A DNA stretch of 64,000 nt from Litoditis marina (GCA_964036275.1 OZ038433.1:50547902-50611901); one strand, 5' to 3'; shown: positions 11,001 to 31,015, counted from the first letter of the stretch. Notes: generated by a model not told the origin, from the letters alone. Translations and numbers: made by a program.

Positions 11001-13625
11001 GGTCATTGGAAAGTGGACCCTGTACTGCGATGAGCTCAGGGAAAGGTATGTTGTTCTGTACTTGACACTTTCCGTTTTTCTTAGTTCTTCAGTTATGAAA
11101 AGATCGAGGAGGTATGTTTTATGTTTCCATGTTTTAGAGGGTTATCATTATAAATGCTGGCCTATTTTGCGTTAATAGAGTCTTCTACTTATACACCGCC
11201 AAGGCCCCTCATAAAAGGGGGAGTCGCGAACAACTTCGTGTGAAAAGTAGGGGTCGCGAGCTGTTAACTAACTATTTTCATACAAAATCAGCTATAATCG
11301 TACGGAAATTAGTTGACTATCGCCGTTTTGGGGGGTTGCGACACGAAAAAAACACGGAGGGGTCGCGAGAATTTTGAAGGATTAAAAGGCCCTTGGCGGT
11401 GTATGCTTCTACTGGTACTGCCTTTTACCGTATCTGGGAATACCAGTATTGTCACATATCATATTTCACATTCACTTCATATTCATATGAACATTTAGTG
11501 TTCTGTTTATGCTTTCTATGTCAATATCCATTAATATGATTATTTCAGATCATATATCCAAACTCTGTGCTGTAGCGTGTGAAATGAAAAAGGTGTTTGT
11601 AGTTGACGTGGAGAGTGGCGAGCATGTAAGTTTTCTCCTCTTTAAGACTTTTTATAACTAAAACTATTTCGTTCTTTGTTAGCGTAGTCGATTGTCTTTT
11701 TCACATCTCGGAAGAACATAGTTAGTTTCTACTATTTGTGTAAAATATACGCCGTATCATATGCGCACTCCAGTGTGAGATTCTAATCGAACGCTAACTT
11801 GTTTAGTTCGAATTAGAAATTATTCTCCAGCAAACGTGTCCGAAAAGGCGAAAAGCCAGAAAACTTTGAAAAAGAAGAAGGCTCTTTACGCTTTACGCCC
11901 ACCGCGGGAACATTAACTTGTTTTTGATGCAAAGTCGTGATATTCACGCGTTGAAATCAAAAACTGGGTACTTGTGGAGCAGTCACACTTTACTATCGTG
12001 TTCTCTATGTTACAAATGTTTCAAGTTAAAAATTGTCGGTTAGTGTTAGCGTCATTGTTCTGCCTTAACTTGCTTGAAAAATAGTGATTTATGACCCGAA
12101 TGAACTTGTGAGTTACGAAGTTCTTAGTTTCATACAATGATACAATACGATTGCTATTCGAATTCATTTATTAATGAGTTTTTTAGCTGTGTTCGTTTTC
12201 TCTGAACGATATTCCTACTGCTTGTTCATTCGACTCTTCCCTGGATAGTGTCATCTACGTCGGAACCGAAAATGGAACACTTTCTGTATACGACATGGAA
12301 AAGCGGTTGGTTTGCTATGCATATTCGAAAGATGGGGATGGAAAACTACTTTACTTATCATACACGCCGAGGGCCTCGTATTACTTCAAAATGCTCGCGA
12401 CCTCTCCGAGTTTTCTCGTGTCGCGACATTCAACTATTTTTCGTAAGATTATATCTGATTTTGTAGGAATTTTTTTTACATGGATTTGTTCGCGAGTCCC
12501 CCTTTTATGAGGGAATGAGGGGTCTTGGCGGTGTATGTTACCTATACTCGATTGTTCTAAAATATAAAAGATGAAACCTAGGACGTAACTTTTACTTTCG
12601 CGTTTTTTGTGTCCTAGGCTGGGAATGGGAAGACTAGTCAATTTCATATTTTTTGCCTTATACGCATTGTTTGAAACATTCAGCTACACACCAGACTCAA
12701 TTGTATTGAAAACGCAAACTGTTTAGCCAGAAAAAAGAAATGTGTTGTCCTTGACTCATTCCCTTTCACAATGTAGAACTCTTGGAACTTTTAAAGAAGC
12801 TCAGAACTGGACATGTTATAATCAGATCGAAATAGACTCATTTATTCTGACGTTAAGTTTAGGTGTGCGATATGCGAACCCTTTCTAAACGTTTTTCAAC
12901 GCTCTTCGTTGGTTGTTAGGTTGGTACATGTATTTGATGTGTGGTTTATAGGTGCATAATCTACTCTCTGCGTACTGCTCGAGGGGCTGTAATGAAAATA
13001 TTGACGCGAGAAGAGGGCATCTTTGTCTCTTTCAGTGAGTATTTCTTCATCTGTTGTTTATTTTAATGTTTCAGTAATAGATATTTCACGATTTCACGGA
13101 GCGCATTACTTCCAACTTAGACTTTTTTTTCGTTTTGGGGTCTGGGCTTGAAGGCCGTTACATCATAAACTCATTTTTTGCACGGTTTTTTCATTTGGGC
13201 CCTTTTCAAAAGTGAAGTTTAGCACGTTGTTTCAGTACTTTTTACGGTTTTCACTAGCTCGAACTCCTCGAACGAAGATACACTTCGAAATGTACATTGA
13301 AGTTATTGCACCAATTCTTCCCGATATCCCGATGTCGGCGATAAAAAGAGATAAAATGAGTAGATGTTAATAAATATAAGTGAAAAAGTAAAAAAAAAAG
13401 GTAAAACATAATGACATAATAAAGTATTTAATGTGATGAGTTGATAAGTTTGATTTTGCAGATGACGGTTCGGTGTGCATCTACTCGCGAACCCTGGAAA
13501 CCCCGTCACCCACAGTGGAGTTCACCGGCGCAGACTGTGACCCCGTCTATGATATGTGCACATACAACAAACATCTATTCACTACTTGTCGGGATAAGAT
13601 TATCAGAAAGTACCAAATACCATGA
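8057..13625 (+). CDS. PAAF1: Proteasomal ATPase-associated factor 1 (WD-repeat protein)
   Basis: PAAF1 (Rpn14 family) binds ATPase subunits of the 19S regulatory particle and chaperones or restrains 26S proteasome assembly in cytosol and nucleus. Exons: 8057-8136, 8622-8763, 9351-9533, 10127-10277, 10893-11045, 11549-11625, 12187-12305, 12952-13034, 13462-13625; all phases agree and give 383 codons, close to human PAAF1 (about 392). Diagnostic stretches: VQPDWHLAVREGEDKFFVG near the start, FFPSGLVVLSCGMDMTVRVW (a WD blade nearly identical to human), and the C-terminal FTGADCDPVY followed by TCRDKIIRKYQIP. The ATG at 8057 is the first in frame and gives the family N-terminus. An AATAAA-like signal lies near 13856. 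Introns hold two hAT-like MITEs and two ACTGG-ended repeats. TSC2 is divergent upstream, NSUN4 follows on the same strand. Confidence 0.93.
8188..8246. repeat. CT-rich microsatellite in PAAF1 intron 1
   Basis: Interrupted (CT)n with CCCCCC interruptions, ending in CTACCCCTCTTT. Simple sequence only. Confidence 0.85.
9763..9908. repeat. Intronic ACTGG-ended repeat, PAAF1 intron 3
   Basis: Left end CAGTAAACCGGTCCGAATAG, internal TTTGATGCAAAATCATTAG, right end ATATTTGGACCTCACTGG. Clear family member with inverted ends. Confidence 0.65.
10301..10460. repeat. Intronic ACTGG-ended repeat, PAAF1 intron 4
   Basis: Left end AATAAAGTTATCCAAGTAGCC-like, centre TTTTTGATGCAAAATCATT, right end TTAGTCGGACCATACTGG. 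A more broken relative with the same TTGATGCAAAATCATC core occupies about 10705-10885. Confidence 0.65.
11182..11413. mobile_element. hAT-like MITE 'ATACACCGCC', copy 2 (PAAF1 intron 5)
   Basis: Element 11190-11405 with ends ATACACCGCCAAGGCC and CCTTGGCGGTGTAT, flanked by a perfect 8 bp duplication CTTCTACT (11182-11189, 11406-11413). Sequence is about as long as and very similar to the copy at 3173-3387. Confidence 0.88.
12351..12545. mobile_element. hAT-like MITE 'CATACACGCC', copy 3 (PAAF1 intron 7, inverted)
   Basis: Element 12359-12537, opposite orientation and shorter than the other two. Ends CATACACGCC and GGCGGTGTATG; flanks TTACTTAT and TTACCTAT (7 of 8 bases). Begins about 50 bp after the exon 7 donor. 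Confidence 0.8.
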
Positions 13626-13993
13626 AAGCCAAATCATCTTAAGTTGTGAATGGTATCTCAGCATGATATTATTTCTCGAATGGCTGAGTGCACTGGTGTA
13701 AATATTGGTTTTTTACTATTCGGTATCATAGATTTATATTTGCTTTGTGAAAATTGATTTCGTTTAGAGTTTGTTTACATTTTTTTCGGAAGAGAGATAC
13801 TCGGTGTTTTACTGGTATAGTATCGAGGTCATTTGTTGTCATTGAATCATTTGTAATAAATATTTGAATAATTCAGTTTTATTATACCCAGACATGGTTG
13901 TTACCATCTAAAATTTCTTTGAACGGTATTCAATTTTAGTTGACTGGAACCAAGCGAAGTTTAAGCGTGAAGGAGAACTTTTATAATGTTCAG
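13626..13993. other. PAAF1-NSUN4 intergenic spacer
   Basis: Only 368 bp on the same strand, holding the presumed PAAF1 polyadenylation region (GTAATAAATATT near 13855) and the NSUN4 5' region. The close same-strand spacing would allow a nematode operon, but no spliced-leader evidence can be read from DNA. Confidence 0.5.
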
Positions 13994-21242
<7,249 letters not shown>

Positions 21243-24200
21243 AGCGCCTGATCATATGGAAAATGGAGAGGGTGTAGAATAGAACATGAGGATGTTTACA
21301 ACTGATCTTTTCCTTAGGTAGTTGTATAGTATTGGTCAGCCGTCGTTAAATTGTCATAGAATTTTGTTGGTTTTGACTGTTTTATCGACAAATTTCAATA
21401 ATTCCTCATGTTTTGATAGTTTTTGAATGGTCTCAACGATATTTGTTGTTTACTTGATTATTGTCAAACTGCTAGATAAGGCTCTGTGGAGCGATATTAC
21501 TGTAGCAATAAGTTGACCGGTTATACTGACAAAATTGCATACTTTCTGAAAGTTGGGTGATATAGAAATGTATGAGTACTACTCAAGTAATGCGTAATCC
21601 GACATTCAGTGCGTATGACGGAACGTTGAGTCAACTAGATTAGATGAAGTAGCTGACTAGAGGATGTATACGTTTGATGTTCGTAGTTTTTAGGTTTTGT
21701 TTGTTTGTAAGAAGTTGATATTGTTATTGTTGATTTTCGTTGTTACCTGGTAAATAAGAGATTTGTAAAATATGTAAAACTTTTGTAATTATGATTTCAA
21801 CGTCCTATCAGAGTAATCGATACAGAAGGTCTAGAACTGTATTGGAGCGAACATCTAACAAATAATGGATGAATCCAGCTGGCTATTAATAATGAGTAGT
21901 TACGTACGAATATTTCCCTGAATGTTCCGTTTTTTTAGTCCCGCGGCTGCACATGAACATTTCTTACGTGTGTCACACTTTTACGTGATTATATATTTAC
22001 TTATTAAGTAACAGATTATCCTTCATACTTACCTTCTGCAAATGCAGTATGTCTGCCAGCTAGCTAGCCGTTTACCATAGTACACTCAGTTATCGGTCAC
22101 TTGTTGGCAACATTGTTTCGAGATAGTCAAGGTTACATGCACTGGGAGATTGGTTTCGAACGGCAAGCCATTCATCAATCCCGTCTATCTCGAAACCTTC
22201 AACTGTCTGAGAAAGCGAAATCTCGACTATCAGTACGATATATGCTCTCGCATCTACGAAAGTAAAGCGAGTATAATAACTATGCAGTATAGTGGTAGTA
22301 TTTAGTAGTTCATGTACAGCAGCTGAAACAGTTGGGCGTTTCGTGTCACGAAGAGATAAGCAGTTCATGTGAATGGTACCCTGTTCAAAAGTCTAGCACA
22401 AAAATGAGGTATCTGGATGCTACCTGCGTGAATGTTTCAGGGCAAGTTTATATAAAGGCAACTTATTTGGGGATAGCTGAGTATTAAAGTAGTACGATAA
22501 TGTGAACCAATCCCGTGTCAACGGTCCTTTGAACTGCAATTGAAAAATGTATTGCAATTTAAAGGACTGAAGCGTTGCGATTGGACCACATAATCGTCCT
22601 TCTTTAAGTGTTTTGAGCTCTAAAAAAACTATCTGAACTGTGGATGAATGGCTCTCGAGAGAACCGCAGGGAGCCTCGGTCATATAGTTTTGCTGTGTTG
22701 TGGTTTTAGGTTGACGTAGGTTCAATTTGGACAAAGGTAAAGTTGGCTCTAGTTTTTGCGCAAACTATAACTCAAGTTTTGATACTCACCATGCTAAAGT
22801 ATATATTTAAAATTTATTATGTGTGATTAATGAAATAAGAGTAGTTGGAACCAGGTTTGTCGCAGTAGTACCGCTCTTGTATGTTTCATCAACAATATAA
22901 TATATCAATAATTGCGAAGATCAGTATGTGGATCGTTGATTTTCATTTCAATAAGAATATGTTAATCCAACCATTTTTTCTACAGAACAATGTATTGTCT
23001 AGTCGAACTATCAATGTAGTTAGTTGCAGCAATCTTCACGGTGTGTAGTATTCTGTGAATGTTTCATTGACAGTATATGTAAGATGGAGCGATCACTGTA
23101 TTAGTTTTCGACTTTACTGCTTCAACAATATGTTAATCCAATTATATTTTCTACAATGTATTTCCTGGTCTAACTATCAAAATAGTTAGTTGCATTAGTC
23201 TTCACGGTGTGTAGTATTGTGTGAATCTCTTACTGAGCAAATTAACTCAATCAGAATGTGTGAATGTTTCATTGACAGTATATAAAGTATGGCGCGTTAC
23301 TGAAAATAGTTCGAGCAACATTGTCAATTCATTTGAATGTGTTCGATCGGTCCCTCGACATCAAAAGGATGAATGTTGGAAGCCAAATCGAGTGGAATGT
23401 CTCTCGGTTAGCTATCGGATATTCCCGAAAATGAGTTTTCTTGACGAGTATTCGTCCTCGCCGGCCACAAAGGCGCGCCAATCTCTCCCCTTTCTCTCCC
23501 CCTTTTTCGCAACCACCCGACACTTTTTTCTGGCGGATCTCTCGACAGAATCACAGAAGATAAATTAGTCAACAAACCGTAATCTTCGAAAAAAGAAAGA
23601 GAAAACCGGAATGAAATAATTGCAAAGTGTAAGAAGTGGTAGTCTGTAGAGTGGGCAGAAGTAAACGTAACAAATGTAGATATGCAGGCATGAGAATTAG
23701 TATACAAGGAACACATACAGTTTAGACATCATTTTTCGAAACTAGTAAATTTTCTCAGTGAGGTTGATAACCGCACATCAATGTCACGTGAGGTATACTT
23801 ATTGGTTGCACGAGATATTGGAGTTTGTTTCGTAACTGTATCTTCTGTATAGCTGTATGAAGTGAACTAAATGAATCTTGAACTCTTCACGGTGATTATA
23901 TGTATATGGGCTTCGCAACAACATGAGTTATCATTTGGGTAACATACTCATGATAACTATTTTCTTTCAGATGCACGACAATCAAAATGGGAAAGGTGGA
24001 CAGTTAGACAATCGGTAATCGATGAATCTTTACCAGTTGTTTAATTGATAATAACTGATGGTTTCATTAACTATAGTTCTTTTTTCCAAAACTAATTCAA
24101 AGAATCCCAGGTGCTAAACAGCTAAACTCATAGTTTTTCATGGATTAGAGAAATGAGAGGTTACTGTTTTAGCTGATAGATAATGAACATTCGTTTTGAA

Positions 24201-24403
24201 GACAGTTTGGATGGGTTTGGAACTTTTAGTTTCCCAAAACCCAAAATCACATTTCTATAGTATTTCATTATAATAATAAAACAAATATAGATATATCATC
24301 TTTATTGTACATGACACTTCGCCAGCTGGGCAGAGTGACTGAGAAATAGAATAAGTTAGCGAGGTCTGAGATGCAGTCTGGTCCCGACACGCGGTTGGCC
24401 CGT
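21243..24403. other. Intergenic region NSUN4 - collagen A
   Basis: About 3.2 kb, AT-rich. It contains a TTAA MITE (22484-22607) and a diverged duplication (about 22965-23080 and 23130-23283). The shared segments are ATGTTAATCCAA, TTCTACA.AATGTAT, AGTTAGTTGCA, CTTCACGGTGTGTAGTATT and GTTTCATTGACAGTATAT. No open frame here shows domain or splice support. Confidence 0.5.
22484..22607. mobile_element. Palindromic MITE at TTAA, copy 3
   Basis: TTAA at 22484-22487 and 22604-22607; arms GTCAACGGTCCTTTGAACTG and CAATTTAAAGGACTGAAGC-like. Intact right end CACATAATCGTCCTTCT. Confidence 0.8.
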
Positions 24404-25695
24404 TTAATATCCGGGAGCGGTTCTGGGGGGTGGGCAGTGGTCGCAAGATCCCTTGTTTCCGTCCTTTCCGGGGGCTCCGTTGTCTCCGGGAAGACCGGGG
24501 TTTCCGGGGGCTCCGTCTTGTCCGGCGTCTCCCTGCAATGAGAATACGGTAAGAGAAGAGAACACGATAAGAGAAGGGGCAAGATCTAAGAGTGAAATAT
24601 ACGTGTCCAAGTATTAAGTAGTTTAGTTACCCTCATGATTGTTAAGCTTTAAGTTCGAATAGTGTGTTTGAATCATTAGGACAAACTAGTTACCTGAGGT
24701 CCGGGAGGTCCAGATTGTCCGTTCTGTCCGGGGCGTCCGTCGGGTCCGGGAGGTCCCTGAGGTCCGGGCTCTCCGGGCTGTCCGGGGGTTCCAGGAGGAG
24801 AGGGCACGGTGCGGACCTGTCCGGGAGCTCCGGGCTGACCTGGCTGACCGTCGTTTCCGTTCTGGCCGGGAGGTCCCTAGAAAGAGAAAGAGTTAGATGA
24901 ATGTGAAGTTACACATAAGATTGTTCAAGCTAGTCTGAATATGTCAAAACTAGTTAATTTGACTACGATGTTTTACCTGAGGTCCGGGTGCTCCTGGGGC
25001 TCCGGGGCGTCCGTTGGGTCCGGGTTCTCCAGCGCTTCCGGGGTTTCCGGGAGGTCCCTTGGGTCCGGCGTTTCCGGGCTGTCCAGCGGGTCCGGCGGGG
25101 CACTCGAAGCAGAAGTCTTCGGGACGAGGCTGAGCCTGATCGGCTGGTGCGTCAGGTCCGGGTTGTCCGGGAGCTCCGGGTCTTCCGTCGTTTCCGGGGG
25201 TTCCGTCTTGACCGGGGTTTCCGACGGGACCGGCGGGTCCCATTCCACAAGAGCAGCACTGGTAGGTTTGACGCTTCTCACGCTTGTCGGCCACACGGAA
25301 TGACTCGAGCTGAAGCACACAAATGTTTCAAACAATATATATTTATGCCTATCATTGAAAAAAGAGCCACTGAGTTTTTGTCGGATGCTGCAGAAAAACA
25401 CATAAAAATTGTCACAGTTAGCTGGGCACCAAGGTTGGTGATTCCGTAAGGGTCAGAAATATTATCTAATTGGAGAAGAAAAGCGTACCTTGGTGTATTC
25501 TCCGCGGAGAGACTCGGCGCGCGTGCGACAGAAGTTGATTTCGTCCTGGAGTCCGGACTGGACATTCTGCATGTACATGCAGAGCATGGGCACGGCGACA
25601 ATAGCCGTCAGGGTGGCCACCGTCGAGACGGCGACACCGAAGAAGGCGAACTTCTTCACCGACTCCGCCTCCATCAACTTCAGTTTATCCTCCAT
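24404..25695 (-). CDS. Cuticle collagen A, divergent member, 283 aa
   Basis: Structural collagen of the nematode cuticle, secreted by hypodermis. Exons on minus: 25695-25489, 25309-24977, 24876-24694, 24532-24404 (207/333/183/129 bp, all phase 0). Residues 1-69 form the cuticle-collagen N domain with an uncleaved-anchor-like hydrophobic stretch ([19 protein letters not shown]), then REKRQ as a likely subtilisin-type procollagen cleavage site. Next come the cysteine clusters CCSCG and CFECP and interrupted Gly-X-Y blocks, ending [15 protein letters not shown]. The ATG at 25695 follows directly on an acceptor TTTCAG, so a 5' non-coding exon or trans-spliced leader is likely. Poly(A) signal AATAAA at 24306-24301. 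It shares architecture with the five collagens at 31-63 kb but differs in intron positions and in sequence. Confidence 0.93.
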
Positions 25696-26159
25696 CTGAA
25701 ACATTCGAGTGTGACAAAAATTAAGAAAATATATGAAATGCCAATGGTAGAGAGACATCGAAAACCCTAGTGGAAACTGAATGGAAGTGGAGTTGAAAAT
25801 GAAAAGAACTATTGAATCAGAAATCTGATACCCAAAGAGCGCAAATCTTATGAGTTAATCCCATTTACATTCTCTACAATACTAAGCGTACTTAGAAGAA
25901 ATACGGTATACTGATCACTGCATTGACCATTAGGTTACAAGCAATAGTTTAAGTTCTTGTGCCATTAAGATAGGTGAGCAGTCCAACACAATGTAGACTA
26001 CAATACTTTTGCAGGAATACGTTTGAGCGCGCTAGAGACTGCGCGTAACGAGAGACGCAGAGAAGCTAGAGGAAGAGGGCTGATAGTGGACAATCAACAT
26101 GACTTAATAGCCGTTTAGACCAAGTGGCTTGGTGCTGATGAATTGTCGAGAAGCCGAAC

Positions 26160-26172
26160 TCCCTTTTATATC
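26160..26172 (-). promoter_or_regulatory. Candidate TATA box of collagen A
   Basis: On minus the sequence reads GGGGATATAAAAGGG about 470 bp upstream of the collagen A ATG. Spacing would fit a short 5' exon spliced to the acceptor just before the ATG. Confidence 0.5.
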
Positions 26173-27932
26173 CCCATCGCCGTGACGTTTCATTTTTTAC
26201 GCCCAGGTGAACGGGCACGCCCATTTTCTAGGAGACCGCCCGTTATCCAAGGACAAAAACGACGAAATAGCGTGGGATCAGGAGAGACACAGACAAGGAT
26301 CACCTGGGTTTTCTGTGTGGAACCCAACGATTCAAGCTAGATTTGGAATGAAGAAGAACCAAATAGCTCGATTTGTTTTGGATGGCAAATAACATGATAA
26401 ATTGGACAGATTTTGTTTTGGCTGGTGAACCACTAGTGAAAAGAATTGGGAGCATTGAATAGAAATCAACAGAAAACAGTTCAGGTGCAACTTTGGCGTG
26501 GAGTTGGCTTTATTGTATTTGATTACAAGGAATAGAAACCGAAAATTGTTCGGATAAGTACTGCTTGATGAAGTTTCAACAGAACTGTTGATTCACGGAT
26601 TTATAATATGAGTGCAGGCCGAAACAGTTACCTCGAACGGTTGTTATTGTTGCTGTTGTTGTAGATTCAGTCACAATCACAACTCAACAACGGTTCCTTC
26701 GTACCTATTTTGAGCTTGCAGCTTTTATCTTCGAGAAGTCCACGACCGTTCCGAGTATGGCCACTTTAGTTTCCCAACCAAACCTCCTATCCGGCAAAAT
26801 ACAACGTTGCGTACTAAGTGTTTGTAGCATGTGACACAATTGTAGAAGTGTGCATGATTAACTATATAGTCCAAATACAATTCAGTTGCAAAGTTTCAAG
26901 TTTCAACAGAACTGATCTACGGTAACAGGGGATTTGGAATACAGTTTACCATTTCGGGCAGTACTTTCGTTTGTAGTAGAGCGCAAGTATTACGTAACCA
27001 AAGTGCTATTCATATTCATAATAAGCATGTAACATTCATCTGTGTGAAGCCTGCTAAATTTCAAAGGTATTAATTTCACAGTTTTCGTGCAATGCTCTTT
27101 GTCCGTTTTTCGAAAGATCTATTATTATAGAACTGGAGATTATATCGGAATCATAGTGAACTTGCAACATTCATCTGTGAGAAGTCCACTACCATTACAA
27201 AGTGCTCGCAGTTCGACTCTCTACCCACAATCTTACTCGTTTACGAAATACTACGTTATAGACTACTTATTCCGAGAAGTATTGGACAGAAAATTTCGCA
27301 CGATTCATTCAATAATGAAATCACAAGATCTTCATTAACTACGTATTAGGATTTGATTTTACTGTTTTTGGGCACTAGGCTATGGTTTGGAAATTAGGTT
27401 CATAATAAGATTACTGAAAAGCTATTAGTGTTTATACTGAGCTTGGAACATTCATCTGCGAGGAGTTAACTACCATTCTAAGGATGTCGTAGCCTGTCTC
27501 TCGAACCACCAATCCCATTCCTTCATTCATTATCCGCTGTTGAAACCGAGCCGTGTCCAGTTTTCATGCGTTTTCGCTTTTTTTGAGTTTTGCGGCCCTA
27601 CCGCTGCTTGCGGCAACCGTTTAACCATGCTAGCAGCTATTTAATGGACACTCAATTACGGAAAGAGACATAAAACAGTCAGATGACCATATATCCTTGT
27701 ACCACACCCTCCTAAACAATCACTGTCCGGAAGTTTATCTGAATACTGTATGGATGGGTTAAAAAGTCATGTGCTGGTCAATTGCATAATCACGTGACAC
27801 ACGTGCAGCACAGGGATTTGGAAACGTGGGAATATAAGTGCAAACAGTAGGAGTGCTTCTCACGGTTCACGTGACCAATCAGACTCAACTAGTTTCCACG
27901 TTTCGCTGTCGATAAGCCTCGGCATATTGTAC

Positions 27933-28037
27933 AATGTTGGGTTTTTTATTTGAACCAAAATCCGATTCCGCCGAAAAGTTGCCACTCAATAACATCTATA
28001 CTACCTCGGGTTGCGGTTCAAATAAGAAACCTAACAT
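27933..28037. repeat. Small fold-back
   Basis: Left arm AATGTTGGGTTTTTTATTTG then AACC; right arm GGTTCAAATAAGAAACC then TAACATT. About 24 bp arms around a 55 bp loop. Confidence 0.6.
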
Positions 28038-29571
28038 TAAATTCAACTAGTTTACATGTTTCCGTTTCCTGCAACTGCACCAAAGACGTGGTACTGTGAA
28101 CTGGATTGAACAGCTACAGAAGGAAGAGAATGCAGATCAATGAGGCGGCAGACAAATACACTCTGCGTCTCTCTGATCTGCACACTCTCTTGTCAAAATC
28201 GCTGAAATTGCGACCAATTGCCTGGGAATTGTCTGTGAAACACGTGTGTTCCATTTTCAGGTCTAGCTTATTGACGGACGGATGTGTTGATTTCATATAG
28301 CTTTCACGGGGTGAAAACATGCCTGCGTTTCTCCATCGGTGTGATCTATCCTTATATTTAACCAGATTCGCTATAAAGTGTGAGTCGGTAAAACTCAGTC
28401 GTATGTTTACGGAGAGAAAAACCTAGAAGCCTGTCAAGGTGTTTACACGTACTGAATGAAGAAAAACCTGAATGTGCAAAGTTTTGGTTTTAATCCGATG
28501 TGTTATGCGAATAAAGAGATTCATGCGAGTGAAACATCATTTTTCCTATGTCCAGGCATTGGAGATCCTAAGTTCATGTGGTCAACTTCTCATGTGTTTT
28601 TCACGGGAATGTCACGTGAATATCTCCAAAACCTGAAGCAGCTACCGCGTTTCAGCTTCAGACTTAGCTTTAAACCTTTCTTAAATTTCAGAACATTGGG
28701 TAGAGGCGGTACCACGTTCATTCTTTGTTCAATTAACTATTATTTTACACTGTAACTATACTAAGTGGAGGCTTTCATTCTTATCTGCCAAAAACGGTTT
28801 CGAAATTAACTTTGTTTCTGCACCACCGCTACATTGGTCGAGGCCGAAGTCACCTTGCTAAATTGGGGCATTGGCATGAAAAAACGGCGACCGAGAATGG
28901 CACTTTCGGATAAGTGACAGGTAATGGACACCGTATGGTGTGAGACTAATTGCTAGCTGATAGGGGGAAGGAAAATATTACCCCCATTAACTGGCAAGTG
29001 TTTATCTTACAGACAATATTACTTTTGGCGGAATGAAAACGGGACGTGAAATTAGTTTTACGTCTGAGTTTTACGTTTCTAATATACTTTTATGCGTAGT
29101 GAGAGGAGTAAGGCAAATAATACCGCGAAAAAGTTGAGTTCGTTCAGAACACTGTTATTCGTTTACTGGGTGGTGAACGAATGAACTTTCAGAAGGTGTT
29201 ACGCATTGAACTACGGAAATACACTTGAAAGCGTTTTCCGACTATTTCATTCAGTTTTGACTCGAACTGTGTTACACAAATTCTTGATGCCGTTGAATTT
29301 TGGGGTTGCGAGGAAAACAAGTTGGGTTAATGCTTCACTGCAAGAGAATATTTAGGTTGCTCTGAGAAAAAATAGAACGGCAATTTCGTCTAATGTGGTT
29401 GTAGTTTGGACCAGGTAAAGCTCGCTCACTAACCGAAGTTTTCGATGTGTTTTCAGACCAAACTACAAACGACTTAACTACTTGAAATTCATTATGTTAC
29501 AACAAAAATAGGTATTATATTCTTATTCTCCATGTCCGATTTCACATATGAAATCTTGCTACTCGTTCTTC

Positions 29572-29697
29572 TTTACAGAAGGACGACTATGTGGACCAAT
29601 CTTGTGTCGATGGTCCTTTAAACTGCAATTGAAAAATGTGTAGCATTTTTGAAGGACTGAAGCGTTGGGATTGATCCACATAATCGTCCTTCTTTAA
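29572..29697. mobile_element. Palindromic MITE, copy 4
   Basis: ACAGAAGGACGACTATGTGG at the left, CCACATAATCGTCCTTCT then TTAA at the right. The left TTAA has decayed to TACA. Confidence 0.75.
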
Positions 29698-30709
29698 CCG
29701 CATTCTTTGCTTGAAGTCCCGTGGGGAGCAACCACCTTGATCAAGGAGCGATAGGGCGGTTCTAGCAAGTATTTGTGTTGTTCACCGTATTTTTCGATTT
29801 TCAATCAGGCTCAAATCCAAGTTGGTACGCGGATTAGACATGAAAACAACTGTGAAAAACGTGAACAAAGTTCAGCTTAACAATCATAGGAACCCTTCAT
29901 CACACAGTAAAAAAGAAAAACTGAAGACTAGAGAAGTTTCGTTTTTTCTTTCGACACATTTCAGTTTTCATTTGTTACACACGTTCAACGTGGTTGTGTT
30001 GCACCAACAGTTTCACTAGTTTTACTGTTCTGCTACTAGTAACGTACGCAGTCACGCAAATAGTTTAAAACACGTTAGAAGGCCAGAGTGCTCAATTCAA
30101 AGTGCACAGTTCTTGTCTATTCACGTGTGCAGGACTATCACATTCACTTTTAAACGAAGTCGGTTGTGTCTTGTTTTCAGGAGAAACCTCTCACTGTCCA
30201 TAAAATATCCAGGTTTCCATCTGGTGTCTCTCACTTTCCCATTGTCTCTCCGAACCGTCTGACCTTTTCTGGCGCCACCAGCGAAGTTTCGTCGTTTAAA
30301 ACGAAATCACATCCTATCTATCTTTTTGATGCATTGTTTGCGTAGCTTATCACCGATATCCGCAAAAAATCGAGAATTCCGTCGAGATTTCGATTTCACT
30401 TTCGTCCTTTCGTTGAAGTGCACTAGAGTGCGTTTGATTAGAAAAAAAGATTCATAATAACAATAGTGAGAAAATTTATTGTAACGTGTTATTCCTGTTT
30501 ATAATTACTTGTTCGTTTTTATACAAGATATTTCAGGAAAATGCTCTTATACAGTATCGCATGAGTCTGTTTCTACGAATGACTTTTGGTTTTGGTTTTG
30601 TATCTTGTCTTTAACAGGCTCGCATCTACATACTACTTATGAAACATTGAACCACGTTAAAAACCGTGATCTCACCTCTCTTGTCCATCTCGATGCGTTT
30701 TTATTTAAG

Positions 30710-31015
30710 TGAGAGAATTAGGGAGATACGCAGAGATAGTAGATAGAGAGAGAACGAGAGAGAGAGGGTGTGCGAGAGAGCATAGAGACGAGAGAGGCGA
30801 GGGAGACGCACAGACAGATACATGAGAGATAGCAAAAGAGAGAGAGAGATGGATAGTGAGAGACCAGAAGAGAGGAAAAAGGGATAATAGGGAGAGAGAG
30901 TGTACGAGAGAGAAGAGAGTGTGAAAGAGAAAAGAGACGGAAGAAGAGAGAGAGAGAAAGAGAAAGAGCAAGAGAGATTGAGAGAGAAAGAGAGAGGGAG
31001 AGAAAGAGAGAGCCG
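30710..31015. repeat. GA-rich microsatellite
   Basis: About 300 bp of interrupted (GA)n on plus. Apparent Ser/Leu- or Arg/Glu-rich open frames on either strand are a product of the simple sequence. Confidence 0.9.

Noticed and set aside
24941..25449. Open frames antisense to collagen exons (also at 31.3, 50, 54.5, 58.2 and 63 kb)
   Set aside because: GGA/CCC-rich collagen codons leave other frames free of stops; splice sites and domain order support only the collagen strand and frame.
28106..28755. Open frames of 64-99 codons as a possible gene
   Set aside because: No domain, no consistent splice model and no codon pattern like the neighbouring genes.
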